A DNA stretch of 64,000 bases, taken from assembly GCA_017163975.1 (NCBI GenBank), contig JAFFSR010000307.1, positions 2,243,001-2,307,000 of the forward strand. Direction: 5' to 3'. The notes beneath the pieces were generated by a model that worked only from the letters and a program-made list of their open reading frames with translations, was not told where the DNA came from and did not search any database. Of the stretch, positions 46,357-57,807 are shown piece after piece (position 1 is the stretch's first letter; every line of letters begins with the position of its first letter). A program made the position numbers and the translations under genes. Source of the DNA: Anastatus disparis. Taxonomy: Eukaryota > Arthropoda > Insecta > Hymenoptera > Eupelmidae.

Positions 46357-46360
46357 AGAA

Positions 46361-46689
46361 AACTTAGAAAAACGCCACCTAGTGATTTACAGTCGAATTG
46401 ATGGTCGATTGCGTCAATTTAATTTTAACTTACCAAGGGGCTTATTCAGTAATACCGTAACGTCTAACGGCAAGCTTAACGCCGACCCGCGCATGCGCAT
46501 TAATCATTTTTCAGCAAATACTATCGAATATCGCGAACGTTATCAGAGATTATGTTGACGTAACGTTGAAAATCTTCTAAACTGAAGCGCTAAGTCGATT
46601 TTATCGACAAATTTTACAACCAACTTGAAGCTTGGTTGTAAATCGTACGTTAAACTGTAAAACGTTATATTATGCATAACATATGTATA
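46361..46689. repeat. Dispersed repeat C1, copy 1 (right part) and flank
   Basis: AACTTAGAAAAACGCCACCT resumes the alignment with the C1 copy near 48640-48665 that stopped at 6402. After about 46400 similarity fades. An 82-codon open frame here (46310-46558) starts inside the LTR and crosses its border, so it is not a gene. Confidence 0.6.
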
Positions 46690-46862
46690 TACATTGACAG
46701 AAAAGATTTCTAGAAGCAAAATAATTACTCCGATTTGATGTGATCATTTGAATGGAAAAATAATTTCTTAGATGTAGGTAACTAGATGTTTAAATTAATT
46801 TACTGCTTCACAAATTTTAAGTTGTATCTAAGAGGATCGATATATCTTTTCTGTCAGTGTAT
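46690..46862. mobile_element. Small foldback with ACATTGACAGAAAAGAT ends
   Basis: TACATTGACAGAAAAGAT is mirrored by ATCTTTTCTGTCAGTGTA. TA at both ends would suit a Tc1/mariner-type MITE. 173 bp, no ORF. Confidence 0.65.
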
Positions 46863-47317
46863 ATATATATATGAAGGGAATATTATTTTATTATTATTTA
46901 CATTAGTGATCATAAAAATTATTTGTAATCATACATGATTAAATGATAAATTGTGTATAATTTAAAATTCAATCGGATCTGCAGGTTTTAAAGTGACTTA
47001 TATGTACTTTAACAAAAACGAACAGAAAAAAATAATATATTGTTTTAAATAAACTTATCTTATCACCAATAAAAAACGTTTTTTAATAAAATTATATATT
47101 AATCTAAATTTGCATTTTATATTCTATAGCAACAACTACAGTTTCTCGATTGAATTGTTAAGTTTGCTGCAGAATTTGAAAATATTGATTTTCAAAATTT
47201 CTTCTTTCAAAATGAAAAAGTTGGTTTGGATAATATTGAGTTAGAAGTATATATATGAATGTTACGTGTTGTGCGTTTTAAGGCAAATACTGTTAAAATT
47301 CATTTTTTCTCTGTATT
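46863..47317. other. AT-rich spacer
   Basis: Nothing recognised apart from a short TA run at the start. Confidence 0.35.
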
Positions 47318-47791
47318 CCCTAGTGGAAATCGAATCTGTGAATAACTGGGAATAACTGTGAATAACTGGGAATAACTGTTATAAACTGTTCAGTTTGAGA
47401 CAGGAATAACAGTCATTCCCAGTTATTCCCAGTTATTCACAGTTATTCACAATTATTCCCAGTTATTTACAGTTTAGTTTAAAAATAATTTGAAAATATA
47501 AATTTGAAAAAATGAAAAAAATATATTTAAAAAAAATTTTTTTTTCTATTATAAATATATTTGGGAATAACTGTTATTCGTACCTCTGTTTTTTTAAATT
47601 ATTTTTAAGCTATAAACTGTGAATAACTGAGAATAACTGGGAATAACTGGGAATAACTGGGAATAACTGTTATTCCTGTCTCAAACTGAACAGTTTATAA
47701 CAGTTATTCCCAGTTATTCACAGTTATTTCCAGTTATTTCCAGTTATTTCCAGTTATTCCCAGTTATTCACAGATTCGATTTCCACTAGGG
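47318..47791. mobile_element. Foldback built from a 10-bp minisatellite (AATAACTGGG)
   Basis: Ends CCCTAGTGGAAATCGAATCT and its inverse. Both arms are runs of GAATAACTGG/GAATAACTGT decamers and share CAGTTTGAGACAGGAATAAC in inverted orientation, with an AT-rich centre. No clear target duplication. A looser relative lies at 56660-57560. Confidence 0.8.
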
Positions 47792-47893
47792 TTGGAATTT
47801 AAAATGAATGGATCATGATATTTTTTCTAATTATTATTTTGAATATATAATTATTAGCATATAAAATTAAACAAGTTATAAAATATTACTTAA

Positions 47894-48285
47894 GGGGAAT
47901 CCTCATACCAACATAGAGTTCTACCTTATCTATATTTAAATTATGAATTTTAATAAAAATTTAACTATTCATGACTGAAATTCGTAGGAGAGGCACATTC
48001 TTAACATGCCAAAGAATTTATTGCAACGTTAAAAGACAATATAAGGGTAAAAATAAAGGCGAAAACTGTACGATTAACTCTTCAATGTAGTTATGAATAA
48101 TTGTATTATGCAGTTTTTGTCTTCATTTTCACTTTCATTCTGTCTTTTGACGTTGCAATAAATTCTTGAGAATGTTAAGAATGTGCCTCTTCTATGAATT
48201 TTAGTCAAAAATAGTTAAATTTGTATTAAAATGCATATTTCAAATGTAGATAAGGTAGATCTCTGTGCCGGCATAAGGACACCCC
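47894..48285. mobile_element. TTAA-flanked MITE, family 1, copy c
   Basis: GGGGAATCCTCATACCAACA to GGCATAAGGACACCCC, TTAA at 47890-47893 and 48286-48289. Same orientation as copies b and d. Confidence 0.92.
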
Positions 48286-48289
48286 TTAA

Positions 48290-48639
48290 AGTTTAATAAT
48301 GTCCCAATCAACTGTCCATTTGAAATCCTGATACTGAATGTGTGGAGAATACAAGATCTAATATAAATTTACAAATAAACTAGTAAAATTATAATTTATT
48401 TGCGTATAAATATGTTAAAAACTTAAACAATTTTTTTGTAACCATGTTAATTTTGATGTAATAATTATTTGAAATTATTTTAATTTTGAATATGTAAATG
48501 TCTGTTGTAAAAGATTTAATAATTAACTAAAACATTTTTCCATATATGTTTATCGATTACTTGAAAGAGTAGAGTCCTAAACGCTTTTCGACGTCGAAAC
48601 GTTAAGTCAATCGTTATCGTTAAAAAGTTAGTGAATGAC
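48290..48639. other. AT-rich spacer
   Basis: No gene. A string with TTTTCGACGTCGAAACGTTA near 48585 is palindromic and may belong to the C1 repeat edge. Confidence 0.35.
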
Positions 48640-49320
48640 CCCCCAGGTGGCGATTTTCAAGTTTTGCGATTCCTTATACAAATTTCAAAGACGCAAATAT
48701 ATAAGGCCAGAACGCTCTCAGTTTAATCGCAAACGCTCTTCGTTTTTCGAAAAGTTGAAACTACGAGATTTATCTCGTTTTTGTTTTTTTCCTTTAAATG
48801 GGAAATAAATATCATGTAAAGACATTTTTCAATGTCATAATTTATGAAAAATAACGTTATTCTTTGCTAAATTTAGAGAAAATGACGTCTAGATGTCTTT
48901 GGTCATGTCGTAAATTGGAACAAAAAATACATCATTTTTCCAATGCTTAGGAAAGCTATTTAAAAAATAACGTCTTTTTATAATTTCAAAGACGTATTTT
49001 TTTTATATAAAAATACGTCTTTTTATAATTATAAAGACGTATTTTTTTTATAAATACATCTTTGAAATAATAAAAAGGAGTCATTTGTTAAATAGTTTTT
49101 CTAAACATTTGAAAAATGACGTCTTTCTTCGTTCCAATCTAAGACACGACCAAAGACATCTTACAAAGACGTCATTATTTTCTACAGGGGTAGCTCCGAT
49201 TTCACATTGTCATGTTTGTGAAAACATCAAAATTTTTGTGGGAAAGATTGATGTTTTCACACAAATGACGATGTTGCACTTCTCAGGGAACACGACGTAA
49301 TCTAGATGGGACACTTTGAG
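48640..49320 (-). repeat. Dispersed repeat C1, copy 2 (uninterrupted)
   Basis: Inverted homologue of 5800-6402 plus 46361-46400, read through without a break. It shows the state before the LTR retrotransposon inserted. Multiple GACGTCATTTTC and AAAATACGTC inverted strings make it strongly self-complementary. No ORF of note. Confidence 0.75.
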
Positions 49321-49359
49321 CGGGTTATTGTGCGTTAAAATATCTTAGGCTCGAATTTA

Positions 49360-49996
49360 GGGTGAAATCAGATGGAGCGGAAAATAGACGACGGAACGTC
49401 ACAAAACATTCATTCCGTCGCCTTGTTTTCCGTCAAATTTTTTCCCTATGTTCACATGGCGCGGAATGTAGCTGAAAAATTGTTAAAAATAGCATACAAA
49501 TGTATCCGCGAATTTTAAATTAACAACGAAAATGTTAAAAAAGTTGGAAATAATCACCTATTGTTATTGTAATGAGATTCTTTTTTTATAAAAATAAAAT
49601 ATAGTTTGTTATTATAACCAAATATTTCAATTAACATCATTATTTTTTAATTATAAAATTGCTAATCAACGTCACAGAACTTCTATTCCGCTCCATGTGA
49701 ATATAGGGAAACAAATTTGACGGGATAATAGAAGCGTCACAGACTTTTTGAAATTGTTTAAACAAATAGTTAACCAAAATAGAATTTAAAAGTTTGATTG
49801 AAATTAAAAGTACAGCTATGGAAAGCAAATTAAAAATATTACGTGAGGTTATTGAAGCACTAATAATTTTTTTAAACAAAATAAAAATTGATATCGTCTA
49901 TTACGTCGTCTTTACTCCGTTGGCGGAATACACAGATGCGGAATTGAGGTTCTGTGACGTTCCGTTGCCTATTTTCCGCTCCATCTGATTTCACCC
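49360..49996 (+). mobile_element. 637-bp TTA MITE (Harbinger-like), copy 3
   Basis: TTA at 49357-49359 and 49997-49999. Nearly identical to copy 2 over its whole length. Its right TTA is also the edge of the next palindrome. Confidence 0.92.
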
Positions 49997-50155
49997 TTAT
50001 AGTCGACACTCAACACTCAGCACTCGGATCTTTAAGTTTCATTGTTCCGTGTTCCCTATAAACGTGTGTCTACGTTCATAGGGAACACAGAACACAGAAA
50101 CTTTAAGATCTGAGGGTTGAGAACTAAGTGCTGAGTGTTGAGTGTCGACTATAAT
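49997..50155. repeat. Hairpin element with TATAGTCGACACTC ends
   Basis: TATAGTCGACACTCAACACT and its inverse, with a second inner pair GTTCCGTGTTCCCTAT / ATAGGGAACACAGAAC. 159 bp; no coding. Confidence 0.75.
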
Positions 50156-50212
50156 ATAGAGCCTTACTATTTCCGTCTTTGTATATATTAAATAAGTTTA
50201 AAAAAATCTTAT

Positions 50213-50654
50213 ATTGTACACTTGGCGGAAAGGATATTTTTCCGAATGTTAACCTCAAATGGCAACATCGCATATTTTACCACAGACATATGACAATTCG
50301 AAATTATGAAGCTAATTTTGCATCATCGTTATTTATTACTTAATGACATAATTTTAGTAAACAAACATTCTTTCTTTTTTTATGATCCGAATTATAATTT
50401 TATAAAATAAAATATTTATTTCTTAGTTCAATAATTATATAGAATCTAATATTGTTAATTAAAATTAGATAAGCAATAAAATTTAAGCAGTTATTATTTG
50501 AATTTTACATAAATAACCTATATGAAAAAATAAAATAATTATGATACGAAACTCAATGCATGATTTGAAGTTCTCTTAAGTCTGTGGTAAAATATGCAGC
50601 GCTGCTATTTGAGGTACATATTTGGAAAAATATCCTTTCTGCCAAGCGTACAAT
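50213..50654. mobile_element. Foldback MITE with ATTGTACACTTGGCGG ends
   Basis: ATTGTACACTTGGCGGAAAG and GGATATTTTTCC are mirrored at the right end (GGAAAAATATCCTTTCTGCC, AAGCGTACAAT). Inner pair TATTTTACCACAGAC. No ORF. Confidence 0.75.
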
Positions 50655-50820
50655 GGAGCTCCTCAGTACCCGGAAGAAAATTTTGATTTTCTATAAACCT
50701 AATATTTGCGTAAACGTTTAATTGCAACCATTTCGTACATTTATATGGGCGATTGATTTATTTAGGTTAGAATTCATAAATCTAACTAAAGCAATGTCTT
50801 AAGTCAAGCGACAGCATTTA

Positions 50821-50895
50821 TTGAGTATCGATATTACTTGAGTAACGTTTATAAATTTGAACGTCAAACGTTACTCAAGTAACATTGATACTCAA
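50821..50895. repeat. Hairpin TTACTTGAGTAACG
   Basis: TTGAGTATCGATATTACTTG and AGTAACGTT are mirrored after a 16-base loop. It lies inside a larger, imperfect inverted context (about 50790-50930). Confidence 0.65.
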
Positions 50896-50954
50896 GTAAC
50901 ACTTTGGCTTGAGGTGAGACGATGCTTGAGTCAGGTCTATGAATTCTTATCTTA

Positions 50955-51090
50955 GGCTGAGTCCAGACTTGTACCATGTGAAAGTGTCTTTGCGATTTTG
51001 ACAATTCCATTGGAGCTAGCCAATAAAAGTCCACGTCACAGGCACAAAGTCGCAAAGACACTTCCACATGGTACAAGTCTGGACTCGGCC
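50955..51090. mobile_element. TTA-flanked hairpin MITE, 136 bp
   Basis: GGCTGAGTCCAGACTTGTAC and TGTGAAAGTGTCTTTGCGA are mirrored at the right end; TTA at 50952-50954 and 51091-51093. Harbinger-type duplication. Confidence 0.82.
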
Positions 51091-52094
51091 TTAATTACAA
51101 ATATCATTTTTCTTTGGGTGGCAACTTCATGGCTCTGAATGCTAATTTTGTGAAGCTTTAACTGTTACGGAATTGGCGATTATACGATACTGCAGCGCCA
51201 AAACCTCATACTAATTTCCATAAGGTGGCGAAATTTGGAACCCTTCTAAGAGTAGTTTTATATATATATATAGATATATTACCTGGGCTTTCTTAGACAG
51301 CTTCCAAGTAAATCCGCCAGGATCGTGACGGTATCGTATAATCGCGAATTGACTGGTCGAAATCGAAAGATTATGAAAAAAACCATTTTCATTTAGACAT
51401 TAATGGTAATATAAAATAATATAAAAAATATCAAATTTTTGTTCTATTCTTTATTGACGAAAAAATTCTTCATCGCCATTCAAAGAAATAATTGAAATTG
51501 CGTATCATCATGTTAGCTATAGGCAAAAAACAAATAGAACTAGCCGCTAAATGGTAAGGAAAAATATTATATATTATATTATTCCATATCAAAAACGTTT
51601 AATAAAATCTTGAATTAGAAAAAAAAGTAAAAATCTATGATAAATCAGTTTATTTCATTTAATATTGAATAAAAAATATTACAAATTATGTGGTTTAATT
51701 GTACAGCCAGCTAAGTCCATGCTGAATAATTATTTTACACTTTTGACTGATAGGATTCTTCCCATACATAGGACTATATAATGTTCTGCTATTATTACAA
51801 GATAATTTATTATCAATAGACTAAAATAGACTAATATATTCAAAGGAAATTGCATATTTATCAATGTAAATAAATTATAAAAATTTTAAGAGCAACAAAT
51901 TGATTTTCAGTAAATTAAAAAAAATTATGTAACACAAGTATGTCATATTTTATGTAAACTAACACAGAAGTAAAAATCATTCTTATTATATGAATATTTT
52001 TTGTTAAAAAAATAAAACCATAAAAATTTCTGAAAACCAATCTCAAAATATAATGATGAATACAAAAAAAACTATTTCTTTAAAGTTTTTAATT
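51091..52094. other. No gene; weak inverted repeat at 51169-51352
   Basis: GGCGATTATACGATAC near 51175 is mirrored by GTATCGTATAATCGCG near 51332, with a unique centre. The remainder is AT-rich and featureless. Confidence 0.4.
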
Positions 52095-52715
52095 CTGCAA
52101 ATTTAACCTAAAAGAATTTTTTTAATTTCATGAAATCATGCTATTTCTGATTGATTGAATTAAATAACCATAATTTACATTGTTAGAATTTTTAGATTAA
52201 ACTTCTTCATATTTTATTATCTTTTTAATAATAAATAAAATAAATATACAGTCAACAATAATGTACGTTAAGCAAATAAAATTTAAAATCACAAATTTTT
52301 ACTGTAAAAATAAATTAAAATTTATTTCTTTATGTATAATTTACCATATTTTTATTGTAGTATATTATGTAAATGTCACCCAAGCCAAAGGCGAGGGTGA
52401 CAAACATACGATTTAAGGCATTTTTCATTTACTCTCGTGGTGAATAATATACTATAATAAAAATATGGTAAATTAAACACAAAAAAATTAATTTTAATTT
52501 ATTTTTACAGTAAAAATTAGTGATTTTAAATTTTATTCGCTTAACGTACATTATTGTTGATTGTATATTTATTTATTATTAAAAAGATGATAATAAAATA
52601 TGAAGAAGTTTAATCTAAAAATTCTAACAATGTAAATTATGGTTATTTATTTCAATCAATCAGAAATAGCATGATTTCATTAAAATTAAAAAACTTCTTT
52701 TTATTCTATAGTAAT
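52095..52715. repeat. Foldback with about 275-bp arms
   Basis: ATGCTATTTCTGATTGATTG near 52138 is mirrored by CAATCAATCAGAAATAGCAT near 52655, and arms pair through ACAATAATGTACGTTA and AAAATATGGTAAATTA. The 70-bp centre holds a hairpin GTCACCC...GGGTGAC. No ORF or clear target duplication. Confidence 0.78.
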
Positions 52716-52840
52716 AAATTTTTTAAAAGTTGAAAATTTGAAAAAAATTTATTAAAAAATAATTTTTATTGTCATATAAAATAAATTTATGTGAATGATA
52801 ATAGCTCTGATTTATATATTTTTAATATTTTATAATTTAA

Positions 52841-53049
52841 GGAGATGTAAAATACCGACATTACAGTTTTCCAAATTTTTCATTCTTAATTCAAATTTTT
52901 CAAAAATATCTCTATATTGCTGCCTTCTATTTTAATTAATAAAAAGCATAATATAGAGATATTTCGGAAAATTTTCGAATTAAGATTAAAAATTCGAGGA
53001 ACTGCAATGTCGGTAACTATGTATTAAACATGTACCTTATTACATCACC
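52841..53049. mobile_element. TTAA-flanked foldback, family 6
   Basis: GGAGATGTAAAATACCGACA with mirrored TGTCGGTA and TTACATCACC; TTAA at 52837-52840 and 53050-53053. Inner arms share AATATAGAGATATTT in inverted orientation. Confidence 0.75.
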
Positions 53050-53053
53050 TTAA

Positions 53054-55024
53054 AGTAAGTAACTATTAAGTTAATCATTATAAAATGTGTAGATTTCTGC
53101 ACAGAAATTGTGATTGCTTAAATTTATTTACTTTTGTTTTATTTCATCAAAAATTTATAATAAATATTCAAAGTTGATTTAAAATAAACTTTTTGGTTGA
53201 TTACAAGACCTATATTCCTATATAAACTGTAATAAAATATTTATTTTATCATTAATTATTATCAAAAGCACAAGTAAACTGAAATTTCTTTAAAATAAAT
53301 AAATTTTTAGTGGGAAATCCAGACTAAAATTGACAGGGGCAAGTATTAAAAATAAATTTACAGTGATACAAACAGTTTTACAGGTTTCATAACTGACTGT
53401 TAATGTTTAGTATAGTTGCTTCTGTTATGTAAACATATATTTACTATTTGGTAAGACCTCACAGAAGAAAGATGTAAGATACAGCCATCTTTCTTGCAGG
53501 TGACAATAAATCTTATACATCAATGCTTCACAGTGATCCTCGGCTAATTTTGATTGTGAAGTTATTATACCTCTTTGTTTCTTTTGAATATAAATCTAGA
53601 CACCAATAAGATAACATGCCAAAAAAACCAAAATCAAGGAATAAACGATTGATATTTAATTCAATTTTTTATAATATGGTTGTCAGCATATTCAATGTTG
53701 GATGTAGAAATGAAAATGAAACTAGCTTACCACAGCAGGCCTTTGGGCTGCTGTGGCTTGAACCAAGGGGTTTTCAATAGCTTAAAAATAAAATTTTCTT
53801 ATGAAGTTTTTATTCGACCTAAATAATTTCTACGAAAAATAATTTAAAATAATGATACAAATAAACTTTGGCAATTTGAAAAAAATCGTTTGAGCTGATT
53901 TAAAATAATCCATTTAGAGATTCAAAATATGATTTTTTTGAAAAAATAGACAAAATAAAAGTAATAGAGAAAAAAAGATACATCTAAAAATGTATAATAT
54001 AAAAAATATTTACTTTTTCATATTCTATAGATTTTATTTTATTTTTTTAAGAAAATTAGTTTTTTTTAGAGTTATTACCAAAAACTCCTTTTTTTGACCT
54101 ATATTACGACTATTATGGAAAAATGGCTATAACGATTTTTCTTCTAAATAGAAACGTTCATTTGTATTATTTTGAATAGTTTCCCGTTGGAATTATTCAA
54201 ATTGATTAAAAACTCGTAAAGAAAATTCATAAGCTTGATTCCTCACACACATACATCCATACATGCATTTTAAAGAAGGCTTGTAATGACTTCATTTTGC
54301 GATAAAAATAATTTTTTTCATTATAATATAACATATTTTCAAGGGCTACATTTTTCGCGATGTCGAAAATATTAAGCATTTTCATACAGCGGTGGTGCCT
54401 AGAAATTGAAAATGAAACTGAATTTTTAAATTAATGTAGATCCGTTAATTTTCGACCTTTTTGGACATATTTTAACGAAAATATACGGAATTCAATCGAG
54501 TTTAGAATGCCATTCCAATTTTTGTAATATAAAGGACATACTTTATCTTCTCTAGAAAAAGAAGTACTTCGGTACAAACGCTTCAAAGACTTCGTTAGAT
54601 CAGCTAATTCTCTAAACATATTTTTGAAGTGATTGTAAACAACTTTTTTCAGTCTTTTTTCAAATCCTTGCACTTTATTTTAACAATCAATGATCCCATT
54701 ATTATTAATTAGTTCTTTGATAGACAGGAAAAAAATTTTTTTATCAGACAATTTAATTTATCTTACCTTTCTTATATACTTGAATACGCCAAGTCGTTAA
54801 TGATAATGCAAAAAACGAATAGTCACCATCTAGTGGCATAGGTTAACTCCCTGCAAACTAAATTTAAATTTTAGAGGAAATCAAAACTAAAAAAAATTTT
54901 TAATATCTTACGAAAAAAAATTTGTATTTTTATAAACTTAGAATCAACATGACTTCGGTTCTAATTGATCAAAAAATTTTATCATAGGTTTATTTAAAAG
55001 TTCTTAGTTCATATTTTTTATACA
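53054..55024. other. AT-rich stretch, no supported gene
   Basis: Contains a hairpin CCACAGCAGGCC...GGCTGCTGTGG at about 53731-53757. An 80-codon minus-strand frame at 54431-54673 is Lys-rich without recognised motifs. Confidence 0.4.
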
Positions 55025-55026
55025 TA

Positions 55027-55689
55027 CCCTGTTAAAAATAGTTAGCTGGATATCCAGGTGGATTATCTACTCGGATATCCAGGTGGATATCACTCTGATC
55101 TTCATTCACCTGGATGCAGCCAAAATCCATTTGGATATTTTTTACGAAAACTTATAATTAGGCATTATAAGCATTTGTATAACATAATAATACTACCAAT
55201 AAAAGAAATTTGAAAATTTTACCCAAATTAAAATTATCTAGGAGGATATACTCATGGATATCCAGTTGGATTAATAAAATCGAAAAATTAAGAAATAATT
55301 TTATCAAATAATTTACTGAAAAGCATACTTTATAATTTTTCGATTTTATTAATTCAACTGGATATCCAAGAGGATAATCCTCCTGGATAATTTTACTTTG
55401 AGTAAAATTATCCAGGATTATTACAAATAAAAGACAATTTTCAATTTTCTTTTATTTGTAGTATTATTGTTATACAAATCCTTGTAATCCCTAATGATTA
55501 GTTTTCGTAAAAAAATATCCAAATGGATTTTAGCGGTATCTAGGTAAATGAAGATCAGAGTGATATCCAATTCAATCAGAGTGATATCCAACTCAATCAG
55601 AGTGATATCCAACTCCATCAGAGTGACATCCATCTGGATATCCAAGTGGATAATTCACCTGGATATCCAGCTACTTATTTTCAACAAGG
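55027..55689. mobile_element. Foldback with GGATATCC motifs, TA-flanked
   Basis: CCCTGTTAAAAATAG and its near inverse at the right end (TTATTTTCAACAAGG), TA at both sides. Both arms carry many TGGATATCCAGNTGGAT strings, and the right arm has four AATCAGAGTGATATCCAACT repeats of 20-21 bp that create a false ORF with repeated ELDITLI. Confidence 0.78.
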
Positions 55690-55691
55690 TA

Positions 55692-56241
55692 ACTAAATGA
55701 AAGCATGAACAAATTGTAAGAATATGCGATAGTTGGAAAAATGGCATGATGCGCCATGGTATTAAAATGCTTTAAAATAAAAATATAAATAAACGTTCAA
55801 AAATCTGTTAAACAAAAATAAGGCAAAATCGTATATTTACCCCTATCCTATAAGTTATTATTTTTCATGTCAAAAAACATCAAAATTTAAAAAAAATATA
55901 TATCATTTTTTAGAAAATTGCGTTTGAAAAAAATCGCCTACTTTCGATTTTTCATAAATCGGGACGACATTTAAAATTAGATTTAATTCCGTTCATTTTT
56001 GTTAAAAACGCCCAACAAGGCAAAAAATTGACGGAGCTGCAGCAATTGCAAAATTCAAGTTCTTTTTTAATCATTATTTTTACATTCAACACTAAATACG
56101 CTATAAAAAGAATAAAATTTTTTGATCGTTTTATGAGCTAAATTATATTTTTACATACATACTAGTAAATATTTTTATCACTTAGAAGAAAAAAAAGTTT
56201 AATCAGAGACGGCCTATATGAATCTAAATAGAATCAGTCCT
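55692..56241. other. AT-rich spacer
   Basis: No gene or repeat recognised. Confidence 0.35.
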
Positions 56242-56245
56242 TTAA

Positions 56246-56650
56246 GGGGAATCCTCATACCGACATAGAGTTCTACCTTATCTACATTTAAATTATGAAT
56301 TTTAATAAAAATTTAATTATTCATGACTTAAATTCGTAGGAGAGCAGGAGAGGCACATTCTTAACATGCTAAAGAATTTATTGCAACGTTAAAAGACAAT
56401 ATAAGGGTAAAAATAAAGGCGAAAACTGCTTAATACGATTAACTTTTCAATGTAGTTATGAATAATCGTATTATGCAGTTTTTGTCTTCATTTTCTCTTT
56501 AATTCTGTCTTTTAACGTTGCAATAAATTCTTTAGAATGTTAAGAATGTGCCTCTTCTATGAATTTTAGTCAAAAATAGTTGAATTTTTATTAAAATGCA
56601 TAATTCAAATATAAATAAGGTAGATCTCTGTGCCGGTATAAGGACACCCC
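56246..56650. mobile_element. TTAA-flanked MITE, family 1, copy d
   Basis: GGGGAATCCTCATACCGACA to GCCGGTATAAGGACACCCC, TTAA at 56242-56245 and 56651-56654. It has an 8-9 bp local duplication (GGAGAGCAGGAGAG) near 56339. Confidence 0.92.
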
Positions 56651-56659
56651 TTAAACTAT

Positions 56660-57560
56660 TTGTAACATCTCATATGGAAAAAATTTCTGTACATGATTGT
56701 AAATGTTAATTACAATAAATAAATGTAAATGACTGTAAATAATTATTATAAAATGTCAGAATTGAGACATAAATGACAGTTATTTACAGTTATTTACTGG
56801 TATTTACCGTTATTTACTGTTATGTATACTTATTTAGTTATTCACAATTTTTCATATATATTTACAGTTATTTACGACTATTTATAGTTTTTTACAGCAT
56901 TCTACAGTTATTTACATTTTCGAAAATTTTCACCGATTCACTCAATTTAAAAAAATATATTTACAAATTTTTGAAAATGTAAATAATTGTTAAGAGCAGG
57001 CCAGAGTCGCTGCCCTTGTCTAGTTGAGTTTTTTTGTTATTTACTCAAGTATTAATTGATGTATCTGCAAAATGAACGTAAAGCGCAATAGATATTATTA
57101 GTATAAATATTTATGCACAAGAAAAAAAAATTCTGTCGCATTGTTTTTGAGAAAAGTAAGGAATGCTGAAGTAAAAGCTTATGTTTTTAATATTTTCGCT
57201 TTTCTTGCTTTTTCCAAACTAATGCGATAGAATTTTATTTTCTTATGCATAAATATTTGCAATAATAATATCTATTGCGCTTAACCTTTAATTTGGAGAT
57301 ACATCGATTAATACTTGAGTAAATAACAAAAAACTCAATTAGACAAGGATAGCGAATCTGGCCTGATCTTAATGATCGTAAAGATAATGTAAAAACATGT
57401 AAATAATTGTCAATAATTGTCATTAACTGTAAATGACTGTAAATAATAGTGAATGTCTGAAAATAATTATTATTTATATCTCAATTCTGACATTTTTCAT
57501 TAATTATTAACTGTTATTTACTATTATTTATAGTTATTTACAAAAATTATTATCGTATGG
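56660..57560. mobile_element. Foldback of TAAATAACTG-type minisatellite, split by a TTAA MITE
   Basis: Arms of GTAAATGACT/ACAGTTATTTA decamers with AATGTCAGAATTGAGA in inverted positions (about 56753 and 57482). Similar in design to 47318-47791. The exact ends are unclear. Confidence 0.55.
56994..57368. mobile_element. TTAA-flanked MITE, family 7, copy 1
   Basis: GAGCAGGCCAGAGTCGCTGC mirrored by GCGAATCTGGCCTGATC; TTAA at 56990-56993 and 57369-57372. Inner arms contain TATTTACTCAAGTATTAAT and TCTATTGCGCTTAACC strings. Confidence 0.85.
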
Positions 57561-57807
57561 GATGACATTATACCAGGTTAGTCTGCCTTAAAAAAAATGT
57601 TGAAATTAAATAAAAACTGATATTTAGATTAAAAAATATATGTTATTCTTTTTTTTGATTTTGTTAAAATAAAAATTTTATTTTTGTTATTTATTAAAAT
57701 TTTCAATTTATAAAATGATAAATTTTTTAATAAAGACATTTTTAATGAACAACAAATTTACAACAGTGAATTTTTTAGATACCTTTAATCCGTTTTGCAT
57801 TTTCTAA
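57561..57807. other. AT-rich spacer downstream of the transposon gene
   Basis: Nothing recognised. Confidence 0.35.

Larger units (their letters stand above)
6403..46360 (+). mobile_element. LTR retrotransposon (Ty3/gypsy) carrying a kinase and ORFX, expanded by nested insertions
   Basis: Borders: AGAA (6403-6406) followed by an LTR starting TGTAGGCAGGCTAC, and an LTR ending CCCACA followed by AGAA (46357-46360). The flanks at 6402 and 46361 align as one uninterrupted stretch with the C1 copy at 48640-49320, so the insertion is clean. Own sequence in order: partial 5' LTR, integrase pieces, pol end, VRK-like kinase, ORFX, polypurine tract, full 3' LTR. Everything from the 5' LTR interior to integrase (primer site, gag, protease, RT, RNase H) is deleted at about 6572. 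Removing nested elements leaves about 5.4 kb. The 4-bp duplication, PPT and integrase type fit Ty3/gypsy. The two extra ORFs downstream of pol are not part of any gypsy structure I know. Confidence 0.85.

Noticed and set aside
46310..46558. 82-codon frame downstream of the kinase region
   Set aside because: It starts inside the 3' LTR and crosses the target duplication into flanking C1 repeat, so it cannot be one gene.
54431..54673. 80-codon Lys-rich frame
   Set aside because: No recognisable motif, no second copy, composition as expected from AT-rich DNA.
55421..55645. Minus-strand frame with repeated ELDITLI
   Set aside because: It is produced by 20-21 bp tandem repeats inside a foldback element.
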